From Pseudomonadota bacterium (lineage in GTDB: Bacteria > Pseudomonadota > Gammaproteobacteria > Burkholderiales > Rhodocyclaceae): a stretch of DNA of 64,000 bases. The position numbers were made by a program, and so were the translations under genes. The notes beneath the pieces were generated by a model that saw only the letters and a program-made list of their open reading frames with translations, was not told the origin of the DNA and did not search any database. How positions within the stretch are numbered: position 1 is the first letter of the stretch; each line of letters begins with the position of its first letter. Shown here in pieces: positions 16,663 to 25,565 of the stretch. Location: contig JAFEFC010000024.1 of NCBI GenBank assembly GCA_018240785.1, positions 62,001 to 126,000 of the forward strand, read 5' to 3'.

Positions 16663-18621
16663 TCAGGCGAAGAAGCGCAGCAGGTGGTTGAGCACGCCGC
16701 CGACCAGGAAGGCGGTGGGCACGATCATCGCCACCATCGTCATGGCGGTGCGCAGGCCCTGTTCCTTGATGATCATCATCAGGCTGGCGACGCAGGGGAT
16801 GAACAGCGTGATCGTCACCATGCCGACCACCACCTGGATGGTATCGAGCTGGCTTTGCAGCGCGAACAGGCCGGTGGCGCCGAAGTCGCGGCGCAGGAAG
16901 CCCATCACGAAGGCGGCACTGGCTTCCGGCGGCAGGCCCAGCCAGCCGGTGACGAGCGGTTCGCCGGCCTTGATGATCCACGGCAGCGCGCCGCTCCGGT
17001 CGAGCAGGAACATGATCAGCGTGCCGAGCAGGAACAGCGGGATCACCTCGATCAGGTACCACTTCAGCCGGCCGCCGGTCTTCTTCAGCACGTTGCCCAG
17101 CACCGGCATGCGCATCGGCGGCAGCTCGGTGACGAGCGGGATGCGTCGACCCTTCACCACCTTGCCGGCGAGCCAGCCGGTGAGCAGCAGCACGCCGGCC
17201 ATGCTGGCGGCCCAGATCAGCGTCACCGCGAACGACTGCCCGCCGAGCATGCCCAGCACCACGCCGAGCTGGGCCGAGCAGGGAATCGCCAGCGCCATCA
17301 GGAAGGTGGTGATCAGCCGTTCGCGCTTGCTGTGCAGGATGCGGGTGGTGAGCGTGGCCATGGTCACGCAGCCCAGGCCCAGCACCATCGGCAGCACCGC
17401 GCGGCCGTTGAGGCCGATCGCCGCGAACATGCGGTTGGCGATCACCGACAGGCGGGTGAAGTAGCCGGAATCCTCCAGCACGCCGAAGGCGAGGAAGAAG
17501 GTGGTGACGATGGGCAGGATCAGCGCCAGCGCGTAGGTCATGCCCATCGTCCACAGGCCGTACTGGCCGACGAAGAGGTCGGCGAGCCACGGAATGCCGA
17601 CATGCTGCTGCACGAAGCCGGTGACGGCGGGGTTGAGCACTTCGCCGAAGAAGTTCTTTTCCAGCAGCCCGACCAGGGTGCCGGCGCCGAAGTCGCCGAC
17701 GAACAGATACACCACGTACAGCACCGCCAGCAGCATCGGCCAGCCCCAGAAGCGATGCACCGCGAGCTGGCCGACCAGCAGCGACAGCGTCCGGTCCTTG
17801 CCCGCAGCCTGGCGGGTGACGGTGCGCGCCAGCGCCTCGGCGGCGCCGCCGCGTTCGCGCGCAAGGCGCGCCGGTGGCGATTCACGACCGATGAGGGTAT
17901 TGCCTGCCGCCAGCGCGGCCTGCACCGGCGCCGCATCGGCCTGCTCGGCGAGCCAGCGCTCCACCTCGGGGTCGCGGCCCAGCAACAGGATCGCCAGGCC
18001 GCGCGCGGCCAGCCGCGGATGCGGCGCATGGCGCTCGAGCAGGGCGGCGAGGCGGGTGATGTTCGCCTCCAGGTCGGCGTCGTACTGCAGCAGCGGCGCC
18101 GGTGCCTTCGCCCGCGTCAGTGCCTCGGTGAGCGGGGTGACGCCTTCGCCGCCGGTGGCGACGGTGGCCACCACCGGCACGCCGAGCGCCTCCGCCAGCG
18201 CCGCGGCATCGACGGTGACGCCGCGCGCCCTGGCTTCGTCCGCCATGTTGAGCGCCAGCACCATGGGCACGCCCAGCTCGGCGAGCAGCGCGGTCAGGTT
18301 CAGCGTGCGGCGCAGGTTCTTGGCGTCACCGACCTGGATGATGACGCGCATGTCCTCGTGGAGCAGCGCGCGCATGGTGGCGCGCTCGTCGTCGCTGCGC
18401 GAAGGCAGCGCCAGCACGCCCGGAGTGTCGAGCAGCGAGGCCTCGCGGTCGAAGCGCGGCGTGGCGCGCGCCACTTCCACCGTGGTGCCGGGATAGTTGG
18501 AGACGTTGACATAGGTGCCGGTCAGGCGATGGAACAGCACCGATTTGCCCACGTTGGGGTGGCCGACGAGGGCGAGGGTGCGCAGGGCGCGATCGCCGGC
18601 GAGTGACGCAGCGTGATTCAT
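16663..18621 (-). CDS. feoB: Ferrous iron transporter FeoB
   Basis: GTPase-coupled Fe(II) uptake permease, 652 residues, on the short side for FeoB (E. coli 773). The N-terminal G domain has G1 GHPNVGKS (20-27), G3 LLDTPG (about 60) and G4 LNMAD (about 125). Two gate regions and FeoB membrane helices follow, with conserved cysteines in GLGCVT and AIPCSAQL. The start ATG is supported by the G1 motif 20 residues in. A Fur-box-like sequence lies 40-58 bases upstream (18661-18679), in keeping with iron repression, and feoA follows. Confidence 0.93.
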   Translation of the reverse strand: MNHAASLAGDRALRTLALVGHPNVGKSVLFHRLTGTYVNVSNYPGTTVEVARATPRFDREASLLDTPGVLALPSRSDDERATMRALLHEDMRVIIQVGDAKNLRRTLNLTALLAELGVPMVLALNMADEARARGVTVDAAALAEALGVPVVATVATGGEGVTPLTEALTRAKAPAPLLQYDADLEANITRLAALLERHAPHPRLAARGLAILLLGRDPEVERWLAEQADAAPVQAALAAGNTLIGRESPPARLARERGGAAEALARTVTRQAAGKDRTLSLLVGQLAVHRFWGWPMLLAVLYVVYLFVGDFGAGTLVGLLEKNFFGEVLNPAVTGFVQQHVGIPWLADLFVGQYGLWTMGMTYALALILPIVTTFFLAFGVLEDSGYFTRLSVIANRMFAAIGLNGRAVLPMVLGLGCVTMATLTTRILHSKRERLITTFLMALAIPCSAQLGVVLGMLGGQSFAVTLIWAASMAGVLLLTGWLAGKVVKGRRIPLVTELPPMRMPVLGNVLKKTGGRLKWYLIEVIPLFLLGTLIMFLLDRSGALPWIIKAGEPLVTGWLGLPPEASAAFVMGFLRRDFGATGLFALQSQLDTIQVVVGMVTITLFIPCVASLMMIIKEQGLRTAMTMVAMIVPTAFLVGGVLNHLLRFFA

Positions 18622-18660
18622 GAACGATCCGGATGCGGGCGTGCGTAATTTCTCGAGTCT

Positions 18661-18679
18661 GAAAATGATAATCGATCCT
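18661..18679 (-). promoter_or_regulatory. Candidate Fur box upstream of feoB
   Basis: GAAAATGATAATCGATCCT matches the classical 19-base Fur consensus at 13 positions, including an unbroken AATGATAATC. It lies in the feoB/RND-operon divergent gap and close to feoB. Confidence 0.6.
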
Positions 18680-18839
18680 ATTCGTTGTTTTTCTGATCCA
18701 GGTCAAATTCTTGGCTGTCGCGGTCGCGAGCGTCCCGGCCAACGTGGCAGACATGCCAAAGCCATCGGTGCCGGTGCTTTTCATCTTCGTTTAAGGCTGG
18801 GGCAATAGAATCTTGGTCTATCGTCTTTCAGGGGGTCGT

Positions 18840-19973
18840 ATGCCGCGCTTCATCACATCGCAAGTCCTGCCACGGCGCCACCACGGCTCCCCCTCCGCGC
18901 GCCGGAGTTGGCCGTTGACGAGACGTGCTGGCTGCCTGCTGGCGTTGTTCGCCACCCTCGGCGTCGTCGCCCCGGGGATTGCGGCCGCGGCGACCGCGGA
19001 AATCCGCGTCGATGAAGTGCAGATGAAGCAGTTGGCCCTGCGGCTGGAGCAGGCGCAGCCGACGGAAGTGGCTAGCCTGCGTGGCCTGCAGGCGCGCGTC
19101 ATGTCGCGCGCTGCCGACGTGTGGCTGGTGTCGGCGCCGGCGGCGGGCGTGGTGCAGGGCGTGCATGTCGTCTCCGGCGAACGGGTGAACGCGGGCCAGC
19201 CGCTGCTGCGGTTCGCCAGCCCGTGGCTGGCCGAGTTGCAGCGCGATACCGAGCAGGCCAATGCGCAGCTTGCGCAGGCGCAGACCCAGCGGGTGCGCGA
19301 CGAGAACCTGTTCCGCGAAGGCATCGTGCCGCAGTCGCGCATCGAGCAGAGCCGGGCCGCCGAGTCGGTGGCGCGCGCCGCGCGCGACGAGAAGCTGCGC
19401 CAGGCGAAGATTGCCGGCGTGAGCAGGGGCGGCATGTTCGCCGAACTGTCGGCACCTTTCGCCGGGCGCGTCGGCGAGGTGAGCGTGAGCCCGGGGCAGC
19501 GCGTCGAGGCTGGCGCAACGCTGGCGCGGGTGACGCGCGAGGGGCCGCTCGCGGTGGAGGTGCTGGTGCCGCGTGCGAGCGTCGGCAGCATCGCGCCGGG
19601 CGCGCGGCTGCGCGTCGGCGCGGCCGACGGCAAGGTGGTCGGCGTCGATCCGCAGATGATCGACGGCACGCAGATGGCCATGGTGCGCGGCACGCTGGCT
19701 GCGGCGCCCGGGTTGCTGCCCGGCCAGGCGGTCGAGGCCGAGATCGACACCACGCTGCGGGGCGTGCGCCTGCCTGCGCGCGCGCTGGTGCGCAGCCAGG
19801 GGCGCACCGTGTGTTTCGTGGCGACCGGCACGCCCGGCAGCTTCGTCGCCCAGCCGGTGCAGGTGCTGTCCGAGGATGCGCGTGAGGCGGTGGTTTCCGG
19901 GCTGGCGGCCGACGCGCGCGTGGTGGTCGAGGGTACGGCTGCGTTGAAGTCGATGATGAACGCCGGGGACTGA
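18840..19973 (+). CDS. RND efflux periplasmic adaptor (second metal-efflux operon)
   Basis: 377-residue membrane-fusion protein linking a heavy-metal RND pump to its channel. The ATG of MPRFITSQ is preceded by GGGGG; an upstream TTG at 18813 is less likely. A signal segment (about 28-50) is followed by a biotinyl-lipoyl half (WLVSAPAAGVVQGVHVVSGERVNAGQPLLRF), a short helical hairpin, the second lipoyl half (AELSAPFAGRVGEVSVSPGQRV) and beta-barrel domains. It lacks the CusB heavy-metal-binding domain. The gene is two bases from the pump gene, and the operon diverges from feoB. Confidence 0.85.
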   Translation: MPRFITSQVLPRRHHGSPSARRSWPLTRRAGCLLALFATLGVVAPGIAAAATAEIRVDEVQMKQLALRLEQAQPTEVASLRGLQARVMSRAADVWLVSAPAAGVVQGVHVVSGERVNAGQPLLRFASPWLAELQRDTEQANAQLAQAQTQRVRDENLFREGIVPQSRIEQSRAAESVARAARDEKLRQAKIAGVSRGGMFAELSAPFAGRVGEVSVSPGQRVEAGATLARVTREGPLAVEVLVPRASVGSIAPGARLRVGAADGKVVGVDPQMIDGTQMAMVRGTLAAAPGLLPGQAVEAEIDTTLRGVRLPARALVRSQGRTVCFVATGTPGSFVAQPVQVLSEDAREAVVSGLAADARVVVEGTAALKSMMNAGD

Positions 19974-19975
19974 CG

Positions 19976-22900
19976 ATGCTCACCCGCCTGGTTTCATTCT
20001 CGCTGACGCAGCGTCTGTTCGTGCTCGTGCTCACCCTGGGCCTGGTCGGCATGGGCGTGCTTGCCTTGCGCGGCCTTCCCATCGACGCCTTCCCCGATGT
20101 CTCCACCACGCAGGTGAAGATCATCATGAAGGCGCCGGGCATGACGCCGGAAGAAGTGGAGACGCGCATCACCACTCCGATCGAGCAGGAGCTGCTGGGC
20201 ATTCCCAGCCAGCGCATGCTGCGCTCGACCTCCAAGTACGCGCTGGCCGACATCACCATCGATTTCGAGGACAGCACCGACATCTACTGGGCGCGCCAGC
20301 AGGTGTCGGAGCGGCTCAACAACGTGTTGAAGGATCTGCCGGCCGGTGTTTCCGGCGGGCTGGCGCCGATCACCACGCCGCTGGGCGAGATGTTCATGTT
20401 CACCGTGGAAGGGCCGCTGTCGCTGGAGGAGAAGCGCACGCTGCTCGACTGGACGATACGCCCGGCGCTGCGGACGATCCCCGGCGTGGCGGACGTCAAC
20501 AGCCTGGGCGGACATGCGCGCACCATCGAAGTGGTGCCCGACGCCACGGCGATGCTGGCGCAGGGCGTGTCGCTCACCGAGCTGGAAGCGGCGCTGGCTG
20601 CGAACAACCGCAACGACGGCGCCGGCCGCCTGACCGAGGGCGAGGAGGCGCTGGTGGTGCGCGCCGAAGGGGCGGTGCGCACGCCGCAGGACGTGGCGGC
20701 GATCGTGGTGAAGCGCCTCGGCGACGCGGTGCTGCGCGTCGGCGACATTGCCCAGGTGCGTATCGGCAGCCTCACCCGCTATGGCGCGGTGACCCGCAGT
20801 GGCCAGGGCGAGGCGGTCGAGGGCCTGGTGCTGGGCCTGCGCGGCGCCAACGCGCGCGAGGTGGTGGCCGGGGTCAAGCTGCGGCTGGCCGAAATCGCAC
20901 CCAGCCTGCCGCCGGGCGTGGAGATCGTGCCGTTCTACGATCGCAGCAACCTGGTCGACCGCGCCGTGCACACGGTGTCGAAGGCGCTGGTCGAGGCGGT
21001 GGTGCTGGTGCTGGTGCTGCTCTTCCTGTTCCTGGGCAACCTGCGGGCGGCGCTGGTGGTGTCGATGATGCTGCCGCTGGCGGCGCTGGCGACCTTCCTG
21101 CTGATGCGCCAGTTCGGCCTCAGCGCCAACCTGATGAGCCTGGGCGGCCTGGCCATCGCCATCGGCATGCTGGTCGACGCCGCGGTGGTGGTGGTGGAGA
21201 ACGTCGAGACCGAACTCGCCAAGGGCGGGGCGAGCAGCAGGCTGCCGATCCTGCACCGCATCTTCCGCGCCACGCGCGAAGTGGCGGTGCCGGTGGCCTC
21301 CGGCGTCCTGGTGATCATCATCGTGTTCGTGCCGCTGCTGACGCTGGAAGGTCTGGAAGGCAAGCTGTTCCGGCCGGTGGCGCTGACCATCGTGTTCGCC
21401 CTGTCGGCCTCGCTGCTGCTGTCGCTGACGGTGATCCCGGTGCTGTGCTCCTACCTGCTCAGTGCCGCGCATGCCGGTGAGCCCTGGCTGGTGCGTTTCC
21501 TGGTGCGTCACTACCGCAGGCTGCTCGACCTGGCCTTCGCGCGGCAGAAGACGGTCTTCGTCGCCGCCGGCGTGGGGCTGGTGGCGGCGGTGCTGGCTTT
21601 CCCCTTCATCGGCAAGAGCTTCATGCCGACGATGGACGAGGGCGACCTCATCATGCAACTGGAGAAGCTGCCGTCGATCTCCCTCAACCAGACGATCGTG
21701 CTCGACACCCGGGTGCAGCAGGCGGTGCTGGCGCGGGTACCGCAGGTGGCGGCCATCGTCGCGCGCTCCGGCTCCGACGAGCTCGGCCTCGATCCGATGG
21801 GGCTGAACCAGACCGATACCTTCCTCGTGCTCAAGCCGCGCGAGACCTGGCCGGTGCCCGACCCGGAATGGCTGAGGGATCAACTGCGCGAGGTCATGAA
21901 GGAGTTCCCTGGCGTGTCGTACAGCTTCACCCAGCCGATCGACATGCGCGTGTCGGAGATGCTGACCGGCGTGCGTGGCGCGCTGGCGATCAAGATCTAC
22001 GGCACCGACCTCGCCGCGCTAAACGGCCTGGCAAAGCAGGTCGAGGCGGTGGTGCGGCAGGTGCCGGGCGCGCAGGACACCTTCACCCTGCAGAATGACG
22101 GCGTGCAGTACTTCCGCGTCGTCATCGACCGGCTGGCTGCCGGCCGTGCCGGGCTGACGGTGGAGGCGGTGCAGGACGACCTGCGGCGCATGCTCGAGGG
22201 CCGCAGCGTGGGCACCGTGATCGAGAGCGGCCGGCGCACGCCGCTCGTCATTCGCGGCGGCGGCGCGGTCACCACGCCGCAGGCCTTCGCCGCGCTGCAG
22301 CTCACCGCACCCGACGGCAGCCGCATGCCGCTGGCGCAGGTGGCGCACCTGGAGCGCATCGAGGGGCCGGTGAAGATCGACCGCGAGTCGGCGCAGCGCT
22401 TCGTCGTCGTGCAGTCCAACGTCAGCGGCCGCGACCTGGTCGGCTTCGTCGCCGAGGCGCAGCGGGCGGTGGGCGAGCAGGTGAAGCTCCCCGCCGGCTA
22501 TCGCATCGCCTGGGGCGGCCAGTTCGAGAACCAGCAGCGTGCCGCGGCCCGCCTCGGCCTGGTGGTGCCGGTGGCGCTGGCGCTGATCTTCTTCCTGCTG
22601 TTCTCCACCTTCGGCTCGGTGCGCCAGGCGGCGCTGATCCTGTCCAACATCCCGTTTGCGCTCATCGGCGGCATCCTCGCCCTGGCGGTGACGGGCGAAT
22701 ACCTGTCGGTGCCGGCATCGGTGGGTTTCATCGCGCTGCTCGGCATCGCGGTGCTCAACGGCATCGTCATGGTGTCGACCTTCAACCAGTTGCGCACCGC
22801 CGGCATGAGCCGGATCCAGGTGGTGCGCGAGGGCGCGCTGCGACGCCTGCGTCCGGTGCTGATGACGGCCAACATCACCGCCTACGGCCTGATCCCGCTG

Positions 22901-23056
22901 TTGCTGGCGACCGGGCCGGGTTCGGAGATCCAGCGCCCGCTGGCGATCGTGGTCATCGGCGGCCTGCTGAGCTCCACCGCGCTGACGCTGATCCTGCTGC
23001 CCCTCATCTACCTGCGCTTCGGCTTCCCGCCGAAGCAGGCCACGCTGGAGGCGTGA
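19976..23056 (+). CDS. Heavy-metal efflux RND pump (CusA/CzcA family)
   Basis: Inner-membrane proton-driven pump of the HME-RND family, 1026 residues with twelve predicted membrane helices and two large periplasmic loops. The N-terminal RGLPIDAFPDVSTTQV and mid-protein QPIDMRVSEMLTGVRG are family hallmarks. The helix-4 motif near residue 400 is AIGMLVDAAVVVVEN, nearer to the AIGxxxDAAxxxxEN of monovalent-ion pumps than to the DFG...DGA motif of CzcA. The three-methionine metal site of CusA is not clearly preserved. The substrate ion is therefore open. It is second in an adaptor-pump-DUF3240-channel operon. Confidence 0.9.
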   Translation: MLTRLVSFSLTQRLFVLVLTLGLVGMGVLALRGLPIDAFPDVSTTQVKIIMKAPGMTPEEVETRITTPIEQELLGIPSQRMLRSTSKYALADITIDFEDSTDIYWARQQVSERLNNVLKDLPAGVSGGLAPITTPLGEMFMFTVEGPLSLEEKRTLLDWTIRPALRTIPGVADVNSLGGHARTIEVVPDATAMLAQGVSLTELEAALAANNRNDGAGRLTEGEEALVVRAEGAVRTPQDVAAIVVKRLGDAVLRVGDIAQVRIGSLTRYGAVTRSGQGEAVEGLVLGLRGANAREVVAGVKLRLAEIAPSLPPGVEIVPFYDRSNLVDRAVHTVSKALVEAVVLVLVLLFLFLGNLRAALVVSMMLPLAALATFLLMRQFGLSANLMSLGGLAIAIGMLVDAAVVVVENVETELAKGGASSRLPILHRIFRATREVAVPVASGVLVIIIVFVPLLTLEGLEGKLFRPVALTIVFALSASLLLSLTVIPVLCSYLLSAAHAGEPWLVRFLVRHYRRLLDLAFARQKTVFVAAGVGLVAAVLAFPFIGKSFMPTMDEGDLIMQLEKLPSISLNQTIVLDTRVQQAVLARVPQVAAIVARSGSDELGLDPMGLNQTDTFLVLKPRETWPVPDPEWLRDQLREVMKEFPGVSYSFTQPIDMRVSEMLTGVRGALAIKIYGTDLAALNGLAKQVEAVVRQVPGAQDTFTLQNDGVQYFRVVIDRLAAGRAGLTVEAVQDDLRRMLEGRSVGTVIESGRRTPLVIRGGGAVTTPQAFAALQLTAPDGSRMPLAQVAHLERIEGPVKIDRESAQRFVVVQSNVSGRDLVGFVAEAQRAVGEQVKLPAGYRIAWGGQFENQQRAAARLGLVVPVALALIFFLLFSTFGSVRQAALILSNIPFALIGGILALAVTGEYLSVPASVGFIALLGIAVLNGIVMVSTFNQLRTAGMSRIQVVREGALRRLRPVLMTANITAYGLIPLLLATGPGSEIQRPLAIVVIGGLLSSTALTLILLPLIYLRFGFPPKQATLEA

Positions 23057-23059
23057 ACG

Positions 23060-23371
23060 ATGCCTGCTCCCGATACCTGCCTGAACCTGGTGATGCCGAG
23101 CGCGCTGGCCGGCGACGTGGTGGACCTGCTGCTGGACCACGCCGAGCTGCAGATCAGCTTTGCCAGTTTTCCGGTGAGCGCCCACGGCGCCGACGTTGCC
23201 CTGGTCGATCCGAGCGAGCACGTCAGCGGCCAGGCCAGCCGCATCCAGATCCAGTTGCTCCTGCGCCGCGAGGACGCCGACACGGTGCTCGGCCACCTCA
23301 AGGCGCAGTTGCCCAACCCCAAGGTCTTCTATTGGTCCATGCCCATTCTGTCTTCCGGGAGGCTGGGATGA
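23060..23371 (+). CDS. DUF3240 family protein
   Basis: 103-residue soluble alpha/beta protein (DUF3240), recognised from PSALAGDVVDLLLDH, the SFPVSAHG strand, SGQASRIQIQLLL and the final KVFYWSMPI. Members are repeatedly found inside heavy-metal RND operons, where a PII-like regulatory role has been suggested but not shown. It starts four bases after the pump gene and overlaps the channel gene by ATGA. Confidence 0.82.
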   Translation: MPAPDTCLNLVMPSALAGDVVDLLLDHAELQISFASFPVSAHGADVALVDPSEHVSGQASRIQIQLLLRREDADTVLGHLKAQLPNPKVFYWSMPILSSGRLG

Positions 23372-24669
23372 AGAATAGCCTTCTCATGCCGTCGCGCCGC
23401 CGGAGCGCATTGCGCACCGTGCCGCGCCGCCTGGCTTCCCTCGCGCTGCTCGTGTTCGCCTGCCAGCAGGCCTGGGCAGCGCCCGCCGAGCCGCCGGAAC
23501 TGCCACCGTCCGCCATCGTCCGCCCGCTGCTGGAGAAAGCGCCTGCGGTGGGGGCTGCGCGCCACGAGCTGGACGCGAGCGAGGCGCAGGCGCGGCAACT
23601 GCGCGCCGGCCCCCACGAATGGACGGTGCGCGGCGACCTGCAGCAGCGTACCGTGCGGCCGGAGAACGACCGGCGCTATGGCGAATATGCGGCGGCCCTG
23701 GAGCGCGGCGTGCGCATCGGCGGCAAGGCCGACATCGACGAGCGCCTCGGCGCGGCAGGGCAGGAAGTGTCGCGCTGGGCGCTGGGCGACGCGCAGCACG
23801 AGACGGCGCGTGCGGTGCTGGCGGTATGGTTCGACTGGTTGCGCGCGGAGGACGAGGTCGCTGCCCGGACCCGCCAGCAGGCGCTCGCCGCGGAGCTGGC
23901 GCGCATCGCCGAGGTCCGCCTGCGGCAGGGCGATGCGGCGCGGCTCGACCTCAACCTGGCGCAAGGCGCTGTTGCGCAGGCGGCGGCACAGCTCGCCAGC
24001 GCGGAGGCGAAGCGGACCGAGGTCGGCGCCGCGCTCGACATCCGCTTTCCCGGCTTGCGTCCGCGCGCGGCGGTGACGCTGTCCGAGCCCGGCGACCCGT
24101 CAGGCACGCACTTCGACACCGAAGCCATGATGTCGCGCAACCACGAGCTGGCCAAGGCACGCGCGCTGTCGCGGCAGGCCATGCTGACGGCACAGCGTGC
24201 CGACGCGAACCGCACGCCCGATCCGGTGCTCGGCGTGCGCTTCGCCAGCGACAAGGGCGGCGACGAGCGCGTGCTCGGCCTCACCGTCGCGATCCCCATC
24301 GGCGGTGCGGCGCGTGCTGCGGCTTCTGATTCCAGCCTGGCGATGGCGCGCGCTGCGGCCGCACAGGAGGCGGCCATCGAGGCGCGGGTGCGTACCGAGG
24401 CCGCGCGCGAGCTTGCCGCGGTGCGCAGCAGTTACCAGACCTGGCAGCGATTGCAGGCGGCCGCCACTGCGCAGCAGACGGCGACCGACATGCAGGAAAA
24501 GGCCTGGAAGCTCGGTGAATCGTCGATCGCCGACCTGCTGCAGGCGCGGCGCACCGCCGACGAGCTGCATCTGGCCGAGCGGCTGGCCCGCATCGACGCG
24601 CTGGCCGCGTTCCATCGCTGGCGGCTCGATGCCCACGAGCTGTGGGATTTCGATGACGACGAGCATTGA
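23368..24669 (+). CDS. TolC-family outer-membrane channel (second metal-efflux operon)
   Basis: 433-residue channel protein with a signal peptide (about 20-37, ending QAWAAP) and long OEP helices (ARAVLAVWFDWLRAEDEV; EKAWKLGESSIADLLQARRTADE). It provides the outer-membrane exit of this operon's pump. No lipobox is seen. The ATG overlaps the DUF3240 stop. It is last in the operon and converges on the YbiX-like gene, unlike many Cus/Czc operons where the channel gene comes first. Confidence 0.87.
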   Translation: MKNSLLMPSRRRSALRTVPRRLASLALLVFACQQAWAAPAEPPELPPSAIVRPLLEKAPAVGAARHELDASEAQARQLRAGPHEWTVRGDLQQRTVRPENDRRYGEYAAALERGVRIGGKADIDERLGAAGQEVSRWALGDAQHETARAVLAVWFDWLRAEDEVAARTRQQALAAELARIAEVRLRQGDAARLDLNLAQGAVAQAAAQLASAEAKRTEVGAALDIRFPGLRPRAAVTLSEPGDPSGTHFDTEAMMSRNHELAKARALSRQAMLTAQRADANRTPDPVLGVRFASDKGGDERVLGLTVAIPIGGAARAAASDSSLAMARAAAAQEAAIEARVRTEAARELAAVRSSYQTWQRLQAAATAQQTATDMQEKAWKLGESSIADLLQARRTADELHLAERLARIDALAAFHRWRLDAHELWDFDDDEH

Positions 24670-24716
24670 TGGCGCGACGCGCGGCAGCCCCTCATGGCCT
24701 CGCCGCGTCGCCTGCT

Positions 24717-25400
24717 TCAGATGTCCGCCCACTGCCGCAGCAGGTTGTGATAGGTGCCGGTGAGGCGCACCACCGGGTCGGTGTCGCCGATGTCCTGGCG
24801 CAGCTTCAGCAACGCCATGTCCATCTCGTACAGCAGGCGGCGCCGGCCGGGATCGCGCACCATGCTCTGCATCCACATGAAGCAGGCGACGCGCTCGCCA
24901 CGCGTGACCGGCAGCACGCGGTGGATGGATGACGACGGATACACCACCATGCTGCCGGCGGCGAGCTTCACGCCATGGTCGCCGAAGGTGTCCTCGATCA
25001 TCAGCTCGCCACCGTCGTAGCTGTCCGGGTCCGACAGGAACAGGGTTGCCGACACGTCGGTGCGCACATAGCCGCGGCCGTCGGGCAGGCGGCGTACCGA
25101 TCCGTCCACGTGGTTGCCGAAGCTGTTGGCCTCGTCGCCGTAGCGGTTGAACAGCGGCGGATAGATGTGCAGCGGCAGCGCGGCGGTGAAGAAGGTTGCG
25201 CTGCGCGACAGCGCACCCAGCACCAGCTGGCGCAGCGCCGGCAGGTGCTCGGCTTCCTCGCCCAGTTGCCGGTTGTTCTTCACCTGCGCCGCCTGCATGC
25301 CGGCGGTGTTGCCGCCATGCGCCCATGCCGAGCGGGCGAGCAGGTCGCGCGCCAGGGCGAGTTCGTCGGCGGTGAGGACGTCGGGGATGGTGATCAGCAT
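24717..25400 (-). CDS. piuC: PKHD-type Fe(II)/2-oxoglutarate dioxygenase (PiuC/YbiX)
   Basis: 227-residue 2-oxoglutarate/Fe(II) dioxygenase paired with catecholate-siderophore receptors in many proteobacteria. Start MLITIPDVL. The iron ligands are visible as H-x-D in FGNHVDGS (about 97-99) and the distal histidine in [15 protein letters not shown], whose arginine would bind 2-oxoglutarate. Length matches E. coli YbiX (225). It lies 165 bases downstream of the receptor gene, behind a large inverted repeat, and is expected to be iron-regulated with it. Its exact substrate is not known. Confidence 0.9.
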   Translation of the reverse strand: MLITIPDVLTADELALARDLLARSAWAHGGNTAGMQAAQVKNNRQLGEEAEHLPALRQLVLGALSRSATFFTAALPLHIYPPLFNRYGDEANSFGNHVDGSVRRLPDGRGYVRTDVSATLFLSDPDSYDGGELMIEDTFGDHGVKLAAGSMVVYPSSSIHRVLPVTRGERVACFMWMQSMVRDPGRRRLLYEMDMALLKLRQDIGDTDPVVRLTGTYHNLLRQWADI

Positions 25401-25452
25401 GGGAAATGTCCGGTTCTTGCCTTTGGGCGGTCGATGGAGCACAAGCCGATGT

Positions 25453-25532
25453 GCGGGGTGCTTGCGGAGCCCTGCGAGGACTGTCTGAGCCCGAAGGGCG
25501 AGTTCCGCAGCAGGGCGGAGCAAGCACCCCGC
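25453..25532. repeat. Long inverted repeat between receptor and hydroxylase genes
   Basis: Arms 25453-25475 and 25510-25532 pair at 19 of 23 positions (outer GCGGGGTGCTTGC exact). A smaller GCCC-GAA-GGGC hairpin lies in the loop. It stands between two co-directional genes and could act as a partial terminator or mRNA-stability element. No U-tract follows on the minus strand, so simple intrinsic termination is unlikely. Confidence 0.55.
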
Positions 25533-25565
25533 GCACCGCCGAACGAAGCTCGCCGGTTGTTCACG

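Noticed and set aside
19976-23056. Calling the second RND pump CusA
   Set aside because: The helix-4 motif is similar, but the metal-site methionines are not clearly placed, the adaptor lacks the CusB metal domain and no CusR box is present.
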